A DNA stretch of 64,000 nucleotides from Steromphala cineraria (taxonomy: Eukaryota; Mollusca; Gastropoda; Trochida; Trochidae): the NCBI GenBank assembly GCA_916613615.1, contig OU744730.1:18517406-18581405 (forward strand). The letters run 5' to 3'. Each line of letters starts with the position of its first letter. Positions within the stretch are counted from its first letter, which is position 1. Position numbers and translations under genes: made by a program. The notes beneath the pieces were generated by a model, which saw only the letters and a list, made by a program, of their open reading frames with translations, did not search any database and had not been told where the DNA came from. Shown piece after piece: positions 46,501-57,530 of this stretch.

Positions 46501-49336
46501 GCCGTTCTTCACCCTGAAGCTGGACATACAGGATGAGAAGATATGGACGGTGCGAGATGCGCTGGAGGGACTGGTCAGTCGGGAGAACGTGCAGGGCTAT
46601 CAGTGCTCCAAAACTAACCAGGAGGTAGGTTAACCCTTTGTCTGCATTTCCTGGACCTCCTTTAATAAAACACTAAGATGTTGAAGAGCTGGATTTAAAG
46701 GGGCAGTAGCACGTTTTTTGATAATTTTATATTTTAAATTTCTCACTGATAATTGTAAGTGAATGCTAAATGTATTATTTTGACAGTGTCAAAAATCTCA
46801 TTACACAAGCCAATCGTCCATTGTCAGAGGACAAAGAATGAAGATTCACATAAAATCCATTGGCGGCCATTTTTTTGTGAACACCTTTAATTCATTTTTG
46901 TAAGAAAAAGGAATCGCATGGCTAAACTTAACGCTATATACTGGAATTATTACTGCTCCATTTAGTTTAAATACATTGTCTTTCAATTGAAACCATTAAT
47001 TTTCATTTTCCTTCCATCAACCTATATTCCCCCTAAAAACGTGCTACTGCCCCTTTAAGGTCGACGCTTAGCTATGGCTAATGCAGATATTTCATGATGC
47101 AATGCGTATATCAATATCTTATAGCTATACAGTTCGATATGATACAATTTTTAAAGGTTTTTGACAAAATCAAACATTAACTTTTGATAAATACTCATTT
47201 TTACGTCAACGATATGTATCATGATACAGAGAATTATCATGATACGTGTATCGTCAGATTAAGTATCAGGATTCACAAATACCAAAATATATCATCACAC
47301 CTCTCTTTGTTTGTATCCATATCATGTTACTTGTTCTCAAAAGTAAAACTGCTATTGTTGTTCTGTTTCATGTTTCAAAAATAACAACGTTATTAAAGGG
47401 ACATAATGTGTGGTTTGCAAGTGTTGAAGTGTCTACAAACTGAAAAATATCATTAACCACCCCAATATCATTAAAGCATCATATGAATATATATGAACTG
47501 TAGAATATCCCAGTATTTAAAAATTGGGTATTCTTTAACTTATTTTTCTTGAGTGCTGATACTAATGTAATGCCTTTTTAATTTAAGTGATATTTGACGT
47601 CTTTAATGGCTGCAATATTGCCCAAATGGCATAAAACAATAACTCACTTACTCACTCGGTGATATTTGTACCCCAAAAATACATCTAAATGCCCTGTATG
47701 ACCTCTTTACTGTGAATGTATTAGAGGTGTAATGATACGGCAAAACATAATTGTATTGTGATACATGGGCCACAATATATCGTATCGTATCGCAGGATGC
47801 GTATCGGGATACATAAAATAATAATAAACTCTCAATGTAGGTGCTCAAAACTGAGATATGCATTAAAAAGATACTTCATTATCCACACAAGAACCTCTCC
47901 TAAAATTTGGAAGTTGGATAATATTACAATTACATAAAAAAAACTGCAAGTAAATTCTTTCTCAAGAATAACTGACTCAAATATTTTGTGAGAACATAAT
48001 GTCGAGAGATAATATGTATCGGGGTACGTATTGTATCGCGGCCCCTATATCGGGATACATATTGTATCGCGCCCCTATATCTGGATACATATAGTATCGC
48101 AACCTTCCTGTATCGTTACACCTCTAGTATGTATGATTGTATTGTAGGTAGAAGTGGTGAAGAAGATTAGCCTGGAGGAGCTCCCCCCAGTTCTCATCCT
48201 GCATCTCAAGTGCTTCGTGTTTGACAAGACTGGTGGCGGCCAGAAACTCATGAAGAAGATTGACTTTGATGTGGATCTCAACATCACTAAGGGTACGCTG
48301 GTGGAGTGAATGTCATGTTGATAGTTGTATAAAATAAGGCTGTTCAAGAGATTTAAATGTAAATTAATAATTTTAGTTTGTGCAACGACAGATTACATGC
48401 TATATCTATTTATTTTTTTTCCTATTGCTATTGTCATGTATTAATTTCACCCATTGTTCTATGTTTAATAACACTTGATGTTCGTTTTAATTTCTCTATC
48501 GTTTTCTATTTTCATGTAACCGGAAGTACGTCACAGATATTTTTTCTATTTAAGTTAAGATCACGTGACCTCTGCCTCTTTCTATTGTTTTTACCCTTTG
48601 TCTATACAAGCTTTGTTTATTAATTGAAAATTAGGCAGTGTCATTTTTTTGTATTTTTGCTAGAGATGCCATTCAATTGACAGTATTTGCTTTCGGCTTT
48701 GATATCATGCTTCATTTCTTCACTGTAATAATTTAATTATGTTAATTGAATACATTCTGTGATTTGCTGTGATATGAATGTACACTGTTTTAGTTAGTAA
48801 TGGTTATATTAATATTGCTTATATACAAGAGGTTAATTCTTTATTTTCATAAACTTGCAGATTTACTTTCCTCAACTGCAAAAGCCAAGATTACTCAGTC
48901 TCACAGATCATACAAGCTGTTTGCTGGTGAGTATCGTTCAACCATCTTGTGGGAGAGTGTAAAGTCACTTGACTTGAATTCCTCTACTATTAAATTACAA
49001 GTTTATAGACAATCGAAATAATAATCTTTTTTTTGTCATTGCAAGATGGGGAATCTTGTTCGACTAAAACATCCATCATCATCATTTTTCGAGCCATCCT
49101 CTCCAGAATCATCCACAAAACTCAAGAATGTTTTGCTCCTTCTTTCAGTGGTGTTCCATCACGGCAAGAACTCGACCGGCGGCCATTACACAACAGACGT
49201 ATTTCACCCCGGTATCAACTCGTGGGTTCATATTGACGACTCCCGCATGCAGAGTGTCCCCGTGTCCGCAGTCCTCAAGTATTCCGTTCCCAGGATGCCC
49301 TACCTTCTGTACTACAGACGCACCGATCTATCATGA
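31510..49336 (+). CDS. USP10: Ubiquitin carboxyl-terminal hydrolase 10
   Basis: A cysteine protease that removes ubiquitin from substrates; family members act in the cytosol and bind G3BP. Coding exons: 31510-31527, 33009-33104, 33820-33856, 34157-35176, 36133-36224, 36980-37089, 38227-38270, 39995-40104, 42474-42570, 44142-44254, 46406-46624, 48148-48292, 48861-48926, 49149-49336. All phases join to 2355 nt, 784 aa (human about 798). Seen: FGDF (residues 10-13, G3BP-binding motif); a Pro/Gln-rich repeat region; KSWAGLF before the catalytic domain; the Cys box [14 protein letters not shown] (Cys417); [48 protein letters not shown]; and the His box [12 protein letters not shown] (His735) with IDD (Asp752/753). 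The catalytic triad is intact. Exons 1 and 2 are the least certain. Confidence 0.95.
33009..33104 (+). CDS. USP10: USP10 exon 2 with FGDF motif
   Basis: [20 protein letters not shown] ... HIE, 32 codons, phase 0 at both ends, acceptor TTTTCAG and donor GTATGA. FGDF is the short motif by which USP10 docks on the NTF2-like domain of G3BP. Confidence 0.85.
34157..35176 (+). CDS. USP10: USP10 exon 4, proline-rich N-terminal region
   Basis: A 1020-bp exon. It encodes a P/Y-rich start ([20 protein letters not shown]), then about nine degenerate 10-aa repeats of the type [11 protein letters not shown], then a charged linker and [20 protein letters not shown]. The last block aligns with the KSWASLF segment that precedes the human catalytic domain. 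Confidence 0.9.
36133..36224 (+). CDS. USP10: USP10 exon 5, catalytic cysteine
   Basis: Encodes [20 protein letters not shown] then [11 protein letters not shown]. Cys417 is the nucleophile. The exon ends at TCT before GTATCCTTG, an unusual donor matching the U12 class. Confidence 0.93.
36225..36979 (+). other. USP10 intron 5, predicted U12-type
   Basis: The 5' splice site GTATCCTTG matches the U12 consensus at 8 of 9 positions. AAACTTAAC ends 8 bases before the terminal AG (36963-36971) and contains the U12 branch core CTTAAC. There is no long pyrimidine tract. The intron also contains SINE sequence. Confidence 0.75.
36420..36955 (+). repeat. SINE copy 2: extra body segment plus tRNA-headed copy with an insertion
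   Basis: A headless SINE body (GCAGTAGAGAACTGTTTTAC ...) at about 36425-36575 is followed by a copy with its tRNA-like head (GTTAGCGCGTTCGGCTTCGG; B box GGTTCGAAACC). At 36823-36873 a retroposon tail (AATATTGCCCAAGCGGC, ACTCACTCACTC) interrupts the body, which then resumes with CTCCCTGCAATAATACTAGC. Confidence 0.75.
37613..38025. repeat. Foldback element in USP10 intron 6
   Basis: The left arm (37613-37723: CTAGCTGTA, CCCCCAAGTCCTCACGTTAC, CACCTGGTCCGTGTCGCGC) is repeated inverted at about 37911-38022. The arms are about 110 bp and separated by about 190 bp. A second shorter inverted end (TTACAGCTAGTTTTAAC) lies at 37832. Non-coding. Confidence 0.8.
38320..39475 (+). repeat. Repeat with GCGGGGGTAT ends in USP10 intron 7
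   Basis: Begins TATACCCCCGCCTTACAGCG TAAGCGGGGG (a hairpin), then CCGTCCGTCCG. It contains four diverging ~165-bp units (AGCATATCTC, CATGCTAGCTTC, AACTTCATACAC, ACCATGATCCCTAG) and ends AGCGGGGGTATGTGAGC. No protein is encoded. Confidence 0.8.
40275..42384. repeat. 2.1-kb inverted repeat (palindrome) in USP10 intron 8
   Basis: The left arm runs about 40275-41272, from TTTTATGCCCCCGAATC to CACAAACACATCTTGTT. The right arm runs about 41378-42384 and is its inverse, from AACAAGATGTGTTTGTG to GATTCGGGGGCATAAAA. The spacer is about 105 bp. Each arm has head-to-tail units with GACCTTGTGACCTTGACCTT and runs of CCGTCCGT or CTGTCTGT. Open frames within the arms ([17 protein letters not shown] and similar) are repeat translations and not genes. 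Confidence 0.9.
42791..43816 (+). repeat. Tandem-unit repeat with ATCCCACCGGT inverted ends in USP10 intron 9
   Basis: ATCCCACCGGTATG ... CCGTCCGTCCG starts it and GGAACCGGTGGGATAT ends it. Between them are five ~165-bp units containing CCATGGAAACGGCTCTTAT and GCCCACCTACTGAAGTGGTG. The open frames on both strands are products of the repeat. Confidence 0.85.
43917..44060. repeat. Short foldback just upstream of USP10 exon 10
   Basis: AATAATGCAGAGGAAT ... TTTGTTCATTGTATG is inverted as CATACAATGAACAAAG ... ATTCCTCTGCATTATT. The stem is about 60 bp and ends 80 bp before the exon 10 acceptor. Confidence 0.8.
44402..46007. mobile_element. hAT-like non-autonomous element in USP10 intron 10
   Basis: Ends TAGTGTTGGGAATCGA and, inverted, TAGTGGTGCACCGATCG. 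The flanking 8-mers GTTCTAGT (44394-44401) and GTCCTAGT (46008-46015) match at 7 of 8, which fits the 8-bp duplication of hAT elements. The 1.6-kb interior has no transposase frame. Confidence 0.55.
46107..46257. repeat. 88-bp tandem duplication upstream of USP10 exon 11
   Basis: CGATACCCCTTTCCCTCTTC through GGTTTCTCATGGATGG occurs twice, 88 bp apart. Confidence 0.85.
46695..47058 (+). mobile_element. TTAA-type MITE in USP10 intron 11
   Basis: TTAAAGGGGCAGTAGCACG and the inverted CGTGCTACTGCCCCTTTAA bound 364 bp. The TTAA at both ends suggests piggyBac-type mobilisation. The interior has the family block CCATTGGCGGCCATTTT. Confidence 0.85.
47605..47660 (+). repeat. Retroposon tail (ACTCACT type)
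   Basis: AATGGCTGCAATATTGCCC, AAATGGCATAAAACAAT, then ACTCACTTACTCACTC. The same tail is found at 36.8, 53.4 and 55.5 kb. Confidence 0.7.
47722..48126. mobile_element. hAT-like MITE ending 21 bp before USP10 exon 12
   Basis: Ends TAGAGGTGTAATGATAC and the inverted GTATCGTTACACCTCTA. The flanking 8-mers GAATGTAT and GTATGTAT match at 7 of 8. The interior has repeated GTATCG(G/C) motifs and no transposase. Confidence 0.75.
49149..49336 (+). CDS. USP10: USP10 terminal exon, catalytic histidine
   Basis: Acceptor TTCTTTCAG. It encodes [20 protein letters not shown] ... SWVHIDDS ... [12 protein letters not shown] and the TGA at 49334. The ending [11 protein letters not shown] is typical of USP10. 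Confidence 0.95.
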
Positions 49337-50700
49337 AGTCTTTCACACCATAATGTGCTGATATCTCTCTGTAGGGACGAAGTGATTGGATGATGTTATC
49401 GCTTGAACTGTAGGTGGATATATCTATATTGAACTACACAGAGATGTGATGGAGAATGATATCTGCTGTGGGATATCGCTTGATATCACTTACACTGCAG
49501 GTTTCTAATCTCTATAGAAACTACGCATTAATGTGATTGGAAGACGTTTTCTACAGAGTCATATTGCTTGATATCACTTATGCTTCAGGTTGATAACCTC
49601 CAAAGGATTTCACACAGACGTGATTGGAGAATGTTATTATCTGCTGTGTGACATTGCTTGATATCACTTGTATTGGAGTTAATAACTGTTTGCATCACAT
49701 CAGCACAATGAAATGTGATTGAGAGATTTTGAATTGTACAGAACTGATTAAATAGACAGATGTTTTTTTTTCGTTGTGGACAGCTGTAAAGTTGTCTTCA
49801 ATTGTATCATATCTTCTGTCTTGTGAAGGTGCAATTAGTCCCCGAGATGGATAAAATGACGGGATTGTTCAGGAGACTGAATTGGATAAACCTACTCATC
49901 CATGTTGTTAAGGAAAGGACTATTAAAGTTATGTTTAATGGTGATTGAAGTGCTTGTGAAAACTAATGAAGTTTTTCATAGAATGCATCGAACATGAATA
50001 TGTGGATCATATTACTCTTCTTCTTTAGTGAAATTTCTCCGACTGTTAATTGAATGTACACCAATCTCGTTCATAAGATTAACAAATTAGCTGTCGTATC
50101 GATGTCGCAGAGCTGGAGGAAACTTTTCAAAGTTTGTCAGATGAAGTCTTGTGTCATTTTCGCAAGACATTATCTTGTTATGGCATGAAGTCTACCAAAG
50201 CATTGAAAGAACATTCAATCGATGCTCCCACACTAAAAAGATTTGGAAATGAAAGTGAAAAGACACAAGAGAATCGCAAAGCCAAATCATAACTGGGCAT
50301 ATTGACTGAGTATAGTGGTTAGGTATTTGCATGATGGTGAGTGTCAGTTGGAATTATAACTCCTGTTGCAAGTTGTTTGAAAATTCAGGATCCTCAAATC
50401 AAGACTTCAACTAAAAGGAAAAATGTTTCAGGATACTCTTGTGCAAATTATTTGAATAAAAAAAAAATATGTATTTGAGTGTTCAAGTTAAGAAATGAGT
50501 ACAGAATAATTGAAGAAATATCCATAGAAGCAAAAGTGTCATTGTATTTGTCCAGGGAACTTAGAATTGAAAATATATTTGAAATTTGATCTATGAAATC
50601 TTTTGTCTGCCATTTATTATTCATTATGTTTGATTTTTTAAACTGGTTTCAAGGTGGATTATGTGTTTGATGTGAATAAACTGATTACTTATTTGAAATT
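49337..50700 (+). other. USP10 3' UTR and flank
   Basis: Begins with a diverged tandem repeat (49380-49700) marked by GCTTGATATCACTTA three times. AATAAA occurs at about 50455 and 50674 as candidate polyadenylation signals. Confidence 0.45.
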
Positions 50701-51639
50701 AAATTATCCAATGCTTCAGTTTTGTATCACTTGTTATCTATTCATTTCTTACACCTGAATTGTTGCATTATTTGATATACCAATTTTGTCTGGTTTCATC
50801 TGGAATACTAAGCAGAGACTTAATTTTCATCAAAGTATAGATCCTTGTTCAATTGCAGTGGTTGAAGAAACATGATTAATATTTTGGTATTCAAAGTTTT
50901 ATTAGAAGTGATTTTTTTTCTCTGAAAATGGTCAATACATGAAATCGTATTATCATAATTAATTACTTATGAATTGTCATAATATTCATATAAGAACACA
51001 TGAGGCATAAAAGCAGCTTATAAACTTAACATTCTGTTTTTTTCTTACAAATTATTTCATTCCTTAAATATTAGCATTTGATATGATTATTTTTCTGTTG
51101 TTTTGATGTTATCTTTTTGTTATTATTCTTTTCATTATCAACCCATTCCTATTTTCTTGATATTGTCATCCTAATGTAAGAACAGATTTTCCAATTTCTT
51201 TAATTCATAATTAAATATTACATCAGTATCAACTATGCGGTTACTTGAAAGTAACCTAGATTTAATTATTACATGATGTAGTCAGAGAAGAAAGAATTTT
51301 CCATAGACATATTAAAATGTTAAATCAGGTAAAGATTTTGTTTGTATCAAACTGCTTGATTTTTGTATAGCATTTTCAAACAATTTGAGCTTCCATTCTC
51401 AGCCTTCAGTCTAAACTTATTTAACCCTTGTGCTACCAAGAGCACATGTTTTTAAGAATCAGCTGTTATGCTGCTATTAGCACCCAACAACCAGCAAGTA
51501 GTTTTGAGAGACTTAGGGTTAACAATCAAAGTCTTCTTACACTTCCTGATACCTTAAAATTCAAATACTATTTTCCATCAAGCTCAGGTTTGCATCTTTT
51601 TCAGGTTAGATATTTCTCCCATGCATTGAACATTGAAGT

Positions 51640-52015
51640 GTTAAACATCCAATTCATCACTAAAACTGCCTCTCATCAAGTCAACCAAACAGAAAAATTG
51701 CTTTTTCTGTGCATTTGGACATATTTATCAAGCATCCAATTCATCACTAATACTTCCTCTCATTAAGTCAACCAAAACATTAATCGCTTGTATTGCAGTG
51801 TACTGTGTTTAAATCGTTCTTCCCCTTGCATTTGGACATATTTATCAAGCATCCAATTGATCACTAATACTTCCTCTCTAAAAGTCAACCAAAAAGAATA
51901 ATCGCTTGTATTGCAGTGTACTGTGTTTAAATCTTTCTTCCCTGTACATTTGGACATATTATGAAGCATCCAATTCATCACTAATACTTCCTTTCTAAGA
52001 GTCTACCAAACAGGA
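51640..52015 (+). repeat. ~110-bp tandem repeat, about three and a half units
   Basis: Units share CATCCAATTCATCACTAATA then CTTCCTCT, GTCAACCAAA, and GCTTGTATTGCAGTGTACTG, with ACATTTGGACATATT between. The short frames on both strands are repeat-derived. Confidence 0.8.
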
Positions 52016-52060
52016 AGTCGCTTGTGTTGCTGTGAGACAATTCATTAATATCATAAGTAG

Positions 52061-52187
52061 TAGGGATGTCACGATGCAACGATGCATCGCCGCGGCACAA
52101 TTCACGATACAATACACGATTCAGTTTTCGTTACGTAAGTATCATGATATATATTGTACCGCAAGTACCTGTATCGTGACAACTCTA
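52061..52187. mobile_element. Small hAT-like MITE (127 bp)
   Basis: TAGGGATGTCACGATGC at one end and GTATCGTGACAACTCTA at the other. The flanking 8-mers ATAAGTAG and GTAAGTAG match at 7 of 8. Confidence 0.7.
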
Positions 52188-52195
52188 GTAAGTAG

Positions 52196-53080
52196 TGGAT
52201 CCAGGGGTTTTGAAGGGGGATGTGCTGTAACCCTATGTGCAGACGTATTTTGATATCCAAAAGCGGGTGTCGGAATCCACTGAAAATCTCCCAAACATCC
52301 CTCAGGGTGTGCCACTACCAATTGTAGATGAATGTTGATCTGTCTGTCACTGTGTTCCGGTTTATCACTACCATGGTGTGTGGTCTTGACATCCTCTCTC
52401 TAGAGCAGTATTCAGAAACCTGTACATTATCCAGAAATATGTTCACTCATAAACGTCTGTGAAGCAGACACATTCTGATTGGTTCTTAATGTTGTGAAGC
52501 TAGAAGAGGAATATTTTCTGGATAGCAACTTCCTTAAAGTTAAATCTTGTGACAATTCATCCTGCTACATTGATATGTCTCCGTGTTACCGGTATGTTCC
52601 AACCTTTCCCCTGATATCCTTCAAATTATATTCAGCCGTATCGTTGACAGATGGCCAAAATGTTTCGAACTCAATACACTGTTGTCTAGCGATGCCTCTC
52701 CAGGCAATCTTACAGAACTCGGTTTGGAGCTTATCGAAGGTCAGCAGTGGCACATAAGATATATTATCTACTAGCACTCACATTGGTTAATTTGAATCTC
52801 GTGATGAGCACGCTGAACATAGCCCAGGAACCACTTTGTCGCTATCGCATCATTTGAGTAGCTTGCTATATATAGCGATGGTGACAATGTGTTTTAATAT
52901 CAATATCAATTCAAAATTTTGCCTACACCTACAAGTATTGTGTATTTTCACAGTGAAAAAGTTATCCAGAAAGTAGTGTTTTCTAATGAAAACCTTTTTA
53001 AAGTGCAAAGTTATGATGAGAAATGTCTCACTTTCCTTAAATTTTCAACCTCTAAGCCCTTCAAAAAGTTAGACACACTG
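52196..53080. other. Intergenic DNA
   Basis: Overlapping short frames on both strands at 52.5-52.8 kb have no recognisable domain. Nothing else is supported. Confidence 0.35.
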
Positions 53081-53499
53081 TTAAAGGGGCAGTAGCACGT
53101 TTTTTTGATAATTTTATATTGCAAATATTTCACTTATAATTGTAAGTTAATGCTATATGTATTTTATTGACAGTGTCAACAATCTCATTACACAAGCCAA
53201 TCACCCATGGTCAGAGGACAAAGTATGAAGATTCACATAAAATCCATTGGCGGCCATTTTTTGTGAACACCTTTAATTCTTTTTGTGTAGCAATAAGGAA
53301 TCGCATGGCTAAACTTTATGTTATATATTTGAAATATTACTGCTTCATTTAATTTTAATACATTGTCTTTCAATTGGAACCATCTATTTTCTTTTTCCTG
53401 ACATCACCTTATATTCCTCCAAAAATGTGCTACTGCCCCTTTAATGGCTGAAATACGCGTATTGCCCAAGTGGCATAAAACAATACCTCACTCAACGAC
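53081..53499 (+). mobile_element. TTAA-type MITE with an ACTCACT retroposon tail abutting it
   Basis: The MITE is 53081-53444, bounded by TTAAAGGGGCAGTAGCACG and TGTGCTACTGCCCCTTTAA. Directly after it, TAATGGCTGAAATACGCG, ATTGCCCAAGTGGCATAAAA and CCTCACTCAAC form a retroposon tail. Confidence 0.85.
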
Positions 53500-55480
53500 T
53501 AAAGTGATAAGGGAAAAGCTTTGTCCTTTCCAATTCGAACTGCAAATAATTATTGATAATGTAGTTTTGGACATTGCTCCTTGAGATTGACAAGGAATGT
53601 GGTTTGTAATCTGATTCACTGCCAACTTGCTGTAGATTTCGATAGCTGTGGGAGAGGAAACTGGATGAAAAGAATGGGATAAAATTGTGTTGGAAATGAG
53701 CATGATTTGAATATCAGAGTTGAACATGTGCATGCTTCGTTGCTTATATATCATGCTTTTGTCAATATTTGCTGTTATTTCATTCAACATTGTTTTACAA
53801 TATGCTTGTATCACTGGTTGATCTCTTGTCAATAACTTTTCATTTACTATTTGAATTGAATGTTTTCATTGTTATTTCATTTGTTTATGCTTTTGAAGTT
53901 CTGTTTACTGTTAGTAAATGCTTCCTTTCATTGAAAATATATTTAATTTTATAAATAAGTAGCAGCCCTACTATAAAATTAAAATATACAGGAAATGCGT
54001 CTATTGATTTGTGCTATTAATTCAAGATTTAGTTCAATTAATTGATTCAACTTATATTAATTGTTTAGTTCTAAACAAACAAATTAACCATTCAAAAATT
54101 TCAAATTTTGCTTGTATATTCAAAACCACTGCATTATTCAATTACGAGACATTCAATAGTTTATTTAGATATCAGTCGATCAGTGAAATGCTACATTTAA
54201 GCACCGGTGTTTCTTTAGTGTTTAATGATTTCAGTCATTGCTATCAAGATACAAAACGATTCTCACAATATGGAAAGTGCAATCACTGATGCAATGTTGA
54301 CGTCTACTGTATGGAGAAACCAAAGATTGTGTTTCAAACATTTGCTTGTGCTCTCACATATTTGAAATTTTCTTTGATAAACGCCTAACTGTATTTTGAG
54401 TCCAATTGATTTGACATTCTGTTGAAATTCAAACTTGCGTTGGCTAACTTTTGTAAATGAAATGTCAGTAAACCTAATGCATTATCAATATTTATAATTT
54501 TGACCACTTTAAAGGTGACCAGTGTCTGTAAAATAACAGATGAAAAAAATATAATACAGAAATATGAAAATAGTCTACTGAAATGTATGTGCAATTCATA
54601 GATGCTATTGACCCTTTAAAATAGTTTCTGTTGAAATGTTTTGTAAACATGGACGATGGTATTGATAAACATGATGTAATGTCTTTTTGGTTTTGAAACA
54701 TTGTCTTTATGAATATACATGTTTATGTGTATTGATAATGTTTGATCTTCTCACGCTATTAATATGAATTAAAGCCTGTATGATACTGTATCTGAACATG
54801 TGATAATATTTGTGAGCAGTCCATACCATTACCACATTGAATCTTGAGCGGATTTCTTTGGTGTAAACTATTGTTATTATGTAACTTAATATGTTTAACA
54901 GCACAAATTGTTTTTATTAGTTTGAACATGTAGAAATAATTTGAGGTTTGAAATATCTGTGTTAATGTCCAAGTAATAGATGTGTATTATCTTGCATTGG
55001 TGGAATCAAGGTAAAAATTTAAAATTTGATTTTTTTAGTCCAAATGTCTATATCATTATATATGTAGGTTGGTGTCCAAAAGATTACAGAGACACAAATA
55101 ATAAAGTAAGTGTGGTCCGAAACATTGTCAATGTTTTGATTACCCCCTATTTTTATTTCATGATCAATAATGAAATAAGTTCATTTAAGGTGTTTTGGAT
55201 TGAATTTTGAATTGTTGTTTTGTTGATTTGTTAGTAAAATTTTCATTTGATTCGTAATGTTTCATGAACCTGTATATGATATTCTACTGTACTTTGATTA
55301 GCATTGCGTTGATTCCAAATGAATATTTATTATCCTTGTGTGATGTCACCTTTTGTTCTAAGGGGGTCATTATTTCATGTAATTCGCTATTAATTCCCAT
55401 TATTGTTAAAATAACCCTTGCAGCTAAGATAAAATCTTGGAATATCTCTCTCCAAAACCTTCAACATGTAATAACGCTGC
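53500..55480. other. AT-rich intergenic DNA
   Basis: Only short low-complexity frames; no gene, RNA or repeat is recognised. Confidence 0.4.
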
Positions 55481-55530
55481 TAATGGCTGAAATATTGCCC
55501 AAGCGACTTTAAATATTAACTCACTCAACA
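55481..55530 (+). repeat. Retroposon tail (ACTCACT type), degraded
   Basis: TAATGGCTGAAATATTGCCC, AAGCGACTTTAAATATT, then AACTCACTCAAC. Confidence 0.6.
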
Positions 55531-55711
55531 TGTAATATGTTAATATTTAGGATAAAGATCAGGGGTTGAAAAACTATATCAAGAAAGTTAGAATTAGAAA
55601 TCAGTAGTCTTGAACCTGTCGGACAGAGGTAACTTATTGTACACTGGTGCACAAAGGAGTAATGAAAAGATAGTACTTGAGGATATCATAACATGATTTG
55701 GTATAGATAGC

Positions 55712-56065
55712 TTAAAGGGGCAGTAGCACGTTTTTTGGGTTTTTTTATTTTATATATTAAATATTTCACTGATAATTGTAAGTTAATGCTAAATGTATTA
55801 TTTTGACAGTGCAAAAATCTCATTACACAAGCCAATCATCTATTGTCAGAGGACAAAGTATGAAGATTCACATAAAATTCATTGGCGGCCATTTTGTGTG
55901 AATACCTTTACCCCAGGGTAATTCATTTTGTATAAGAAAATAAATCCAAGGGCTAAACTTTATGTTATATATTTGAATTACATTGTCTTTCAATTGGAAC
56001 CATTAATTTTAATTTTCCTGTCATCACGTTAAGTTCCCCCTCAAAACGTGCTACTGCCCCTTTAA
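55712..56065 (+). mobile_element. TTAA-type MITE between USP10 and TTLL9
   Basis: TTAAAGGGGCAGTAGCACG to CGTGCTACTGCCCCTTTAA, 354 bp, with the family block CATTGGCGGCCATTTTGTG. Confidence 0.85.
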
Positions 56066-57234
56066 TATCTTCAAGGAATTAAAATGTTATAAGGAAATAC
56101 AATATTATTGAGAACAACTTCTAAATTTTGATATCTTAAGATGGTTCTGCAATTGTTTTGGTCTTTCTTTTGCCTAATCTTTGCCTATAGGAAATACAAA
56201 ATTTGTTTTAAAAGATTTATTTTATATATGAATAGCTTTCTTATGGTAATGATTATTGAGAAAAAGGTCTCTTTGATATTTATGTTGTACTGTTTTATAA
56301 ATGAAGAATGTTTTGGACTTATGATTAAGGCAAATGCCCACGATAAATAACCCTTTGATCATTCTGATGTATACATATGCACCAATATATATATAGGCTC
56401 ACTGCTTTCTGGAATATCAACCACCAATAGCTGCCACCCCTTTGGATTGTTTTGAACCAGGCCGCTATGATATAACAGGTCTGTCCCATTTGTATTTCAG
56501 GGGAGTCAGGGGCAATTGGTGGTGCTTTCAAACATCATGGGCAAATTCTATTTTTCATTACCATTGTCAGATTATATATTTTCATTACCATTCATTGTCA
56601 TTCTCCTTGTTGTGTGTGGATTCAGTACAAATTAGCATCTCCTTCAATGTAGACAGCTTCATTTGCTACAGGTTATTAATTGATGCTTCTTTGAAAGTGT
56701 CCAATCAAAATCTGAGTGGAGCCAATGTGATAAATGTAGACTTTTACCAATAAAAGACAATGTTAACCAGCTGCAGTGTGTGTTTTTTATTAAAGATAAC
56801 TCAACTACAAGGATATTTCAAAGAGGTATACAAAAAATTGCAACGTGGCAAGGGGGACTTAGAACTCAGCAGCATCTGTCCGTATGGCGTCAAGATTATG
56901 GTTAACGCAATGTCTCATGAACCCTTGCACCCAATGTCGTCAAATTTGGTCACAGCCTTCATGTTGGTGGCAAAGGCTTGTCTTGATACAAATTTACAAC
57001 ATTTTATAAAACAGCAGAAAGATACTAAAATATGAAACTATTGATCATAACCAGTTTAAGCACTTAAACATGATAGAAAATAGGTAACAAGGTCACTCTA
57101 AAGCAATCAAGTACAATATGTAGATAGGTGTGTGGAGGTCTCCTTACTGGTTATATAGCATTATTTGTACAAAACATTGCTGTAAAATAATCTGTAGCTG
57201 TGCATGCATACATTTCAAACATTCATATTTCAAG
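56066..57234. other. Intergenic DNA with an unassigned 91-codon frame
   Basis: The frame at 56760-57035 reads ...LQGYFKEVYKKLQRGKGDLE... and is less compositionally biased than its neighbours. I do not recognise it and see no splice or repeat context. It may be a fragment of a retrotransposed gene or chance. Confidence 0.2.
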
Positions 57235-57236
57235 GG

Positions 57237-57530
57237 GGCGGGATAGCACAGTGGTTAGCTTGTTTGGCTTTGGATCAAGAGGTCCTGGGTTTGAATCCTG
57301 CCAGTAGAGAACTGTTCTACAGTTAGGTTTGGTGCAATGCTACACTGAATTTTAGCACAGTACCACTTATGGTTTGGTAGTTCCAGCCAATGCTCGCAGG
57401 TTTCACCATAATGCATAACCACATTAGTGTTACAGGCTTTCTCCCTCCAATAATACTAGCAGCTGTGATATATGTGAAATACTCTTAAAAGCGGTGTTAA
57501 ACCTCAAATCACCTCAACTCACCTCGTATT
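57237..57530 (+). repeat. tRNA-derived SINE, copy 3
   Basis: GGGATAGCACAGTGGTTAGC (A box), GGTTTGAATCC (B box), GTAGAGAACTGTTCTAC, AATAATACTAGCAGCTGTG, tail CACCTCAACTCACCTC. The A and B boxes are slightly decayed. Confidence 0.8.

Noticed and set aside
52583..52777. Overlapping 63-aa frames on opposite strands
   Set aside because: No domain and no splice context, and both are short.
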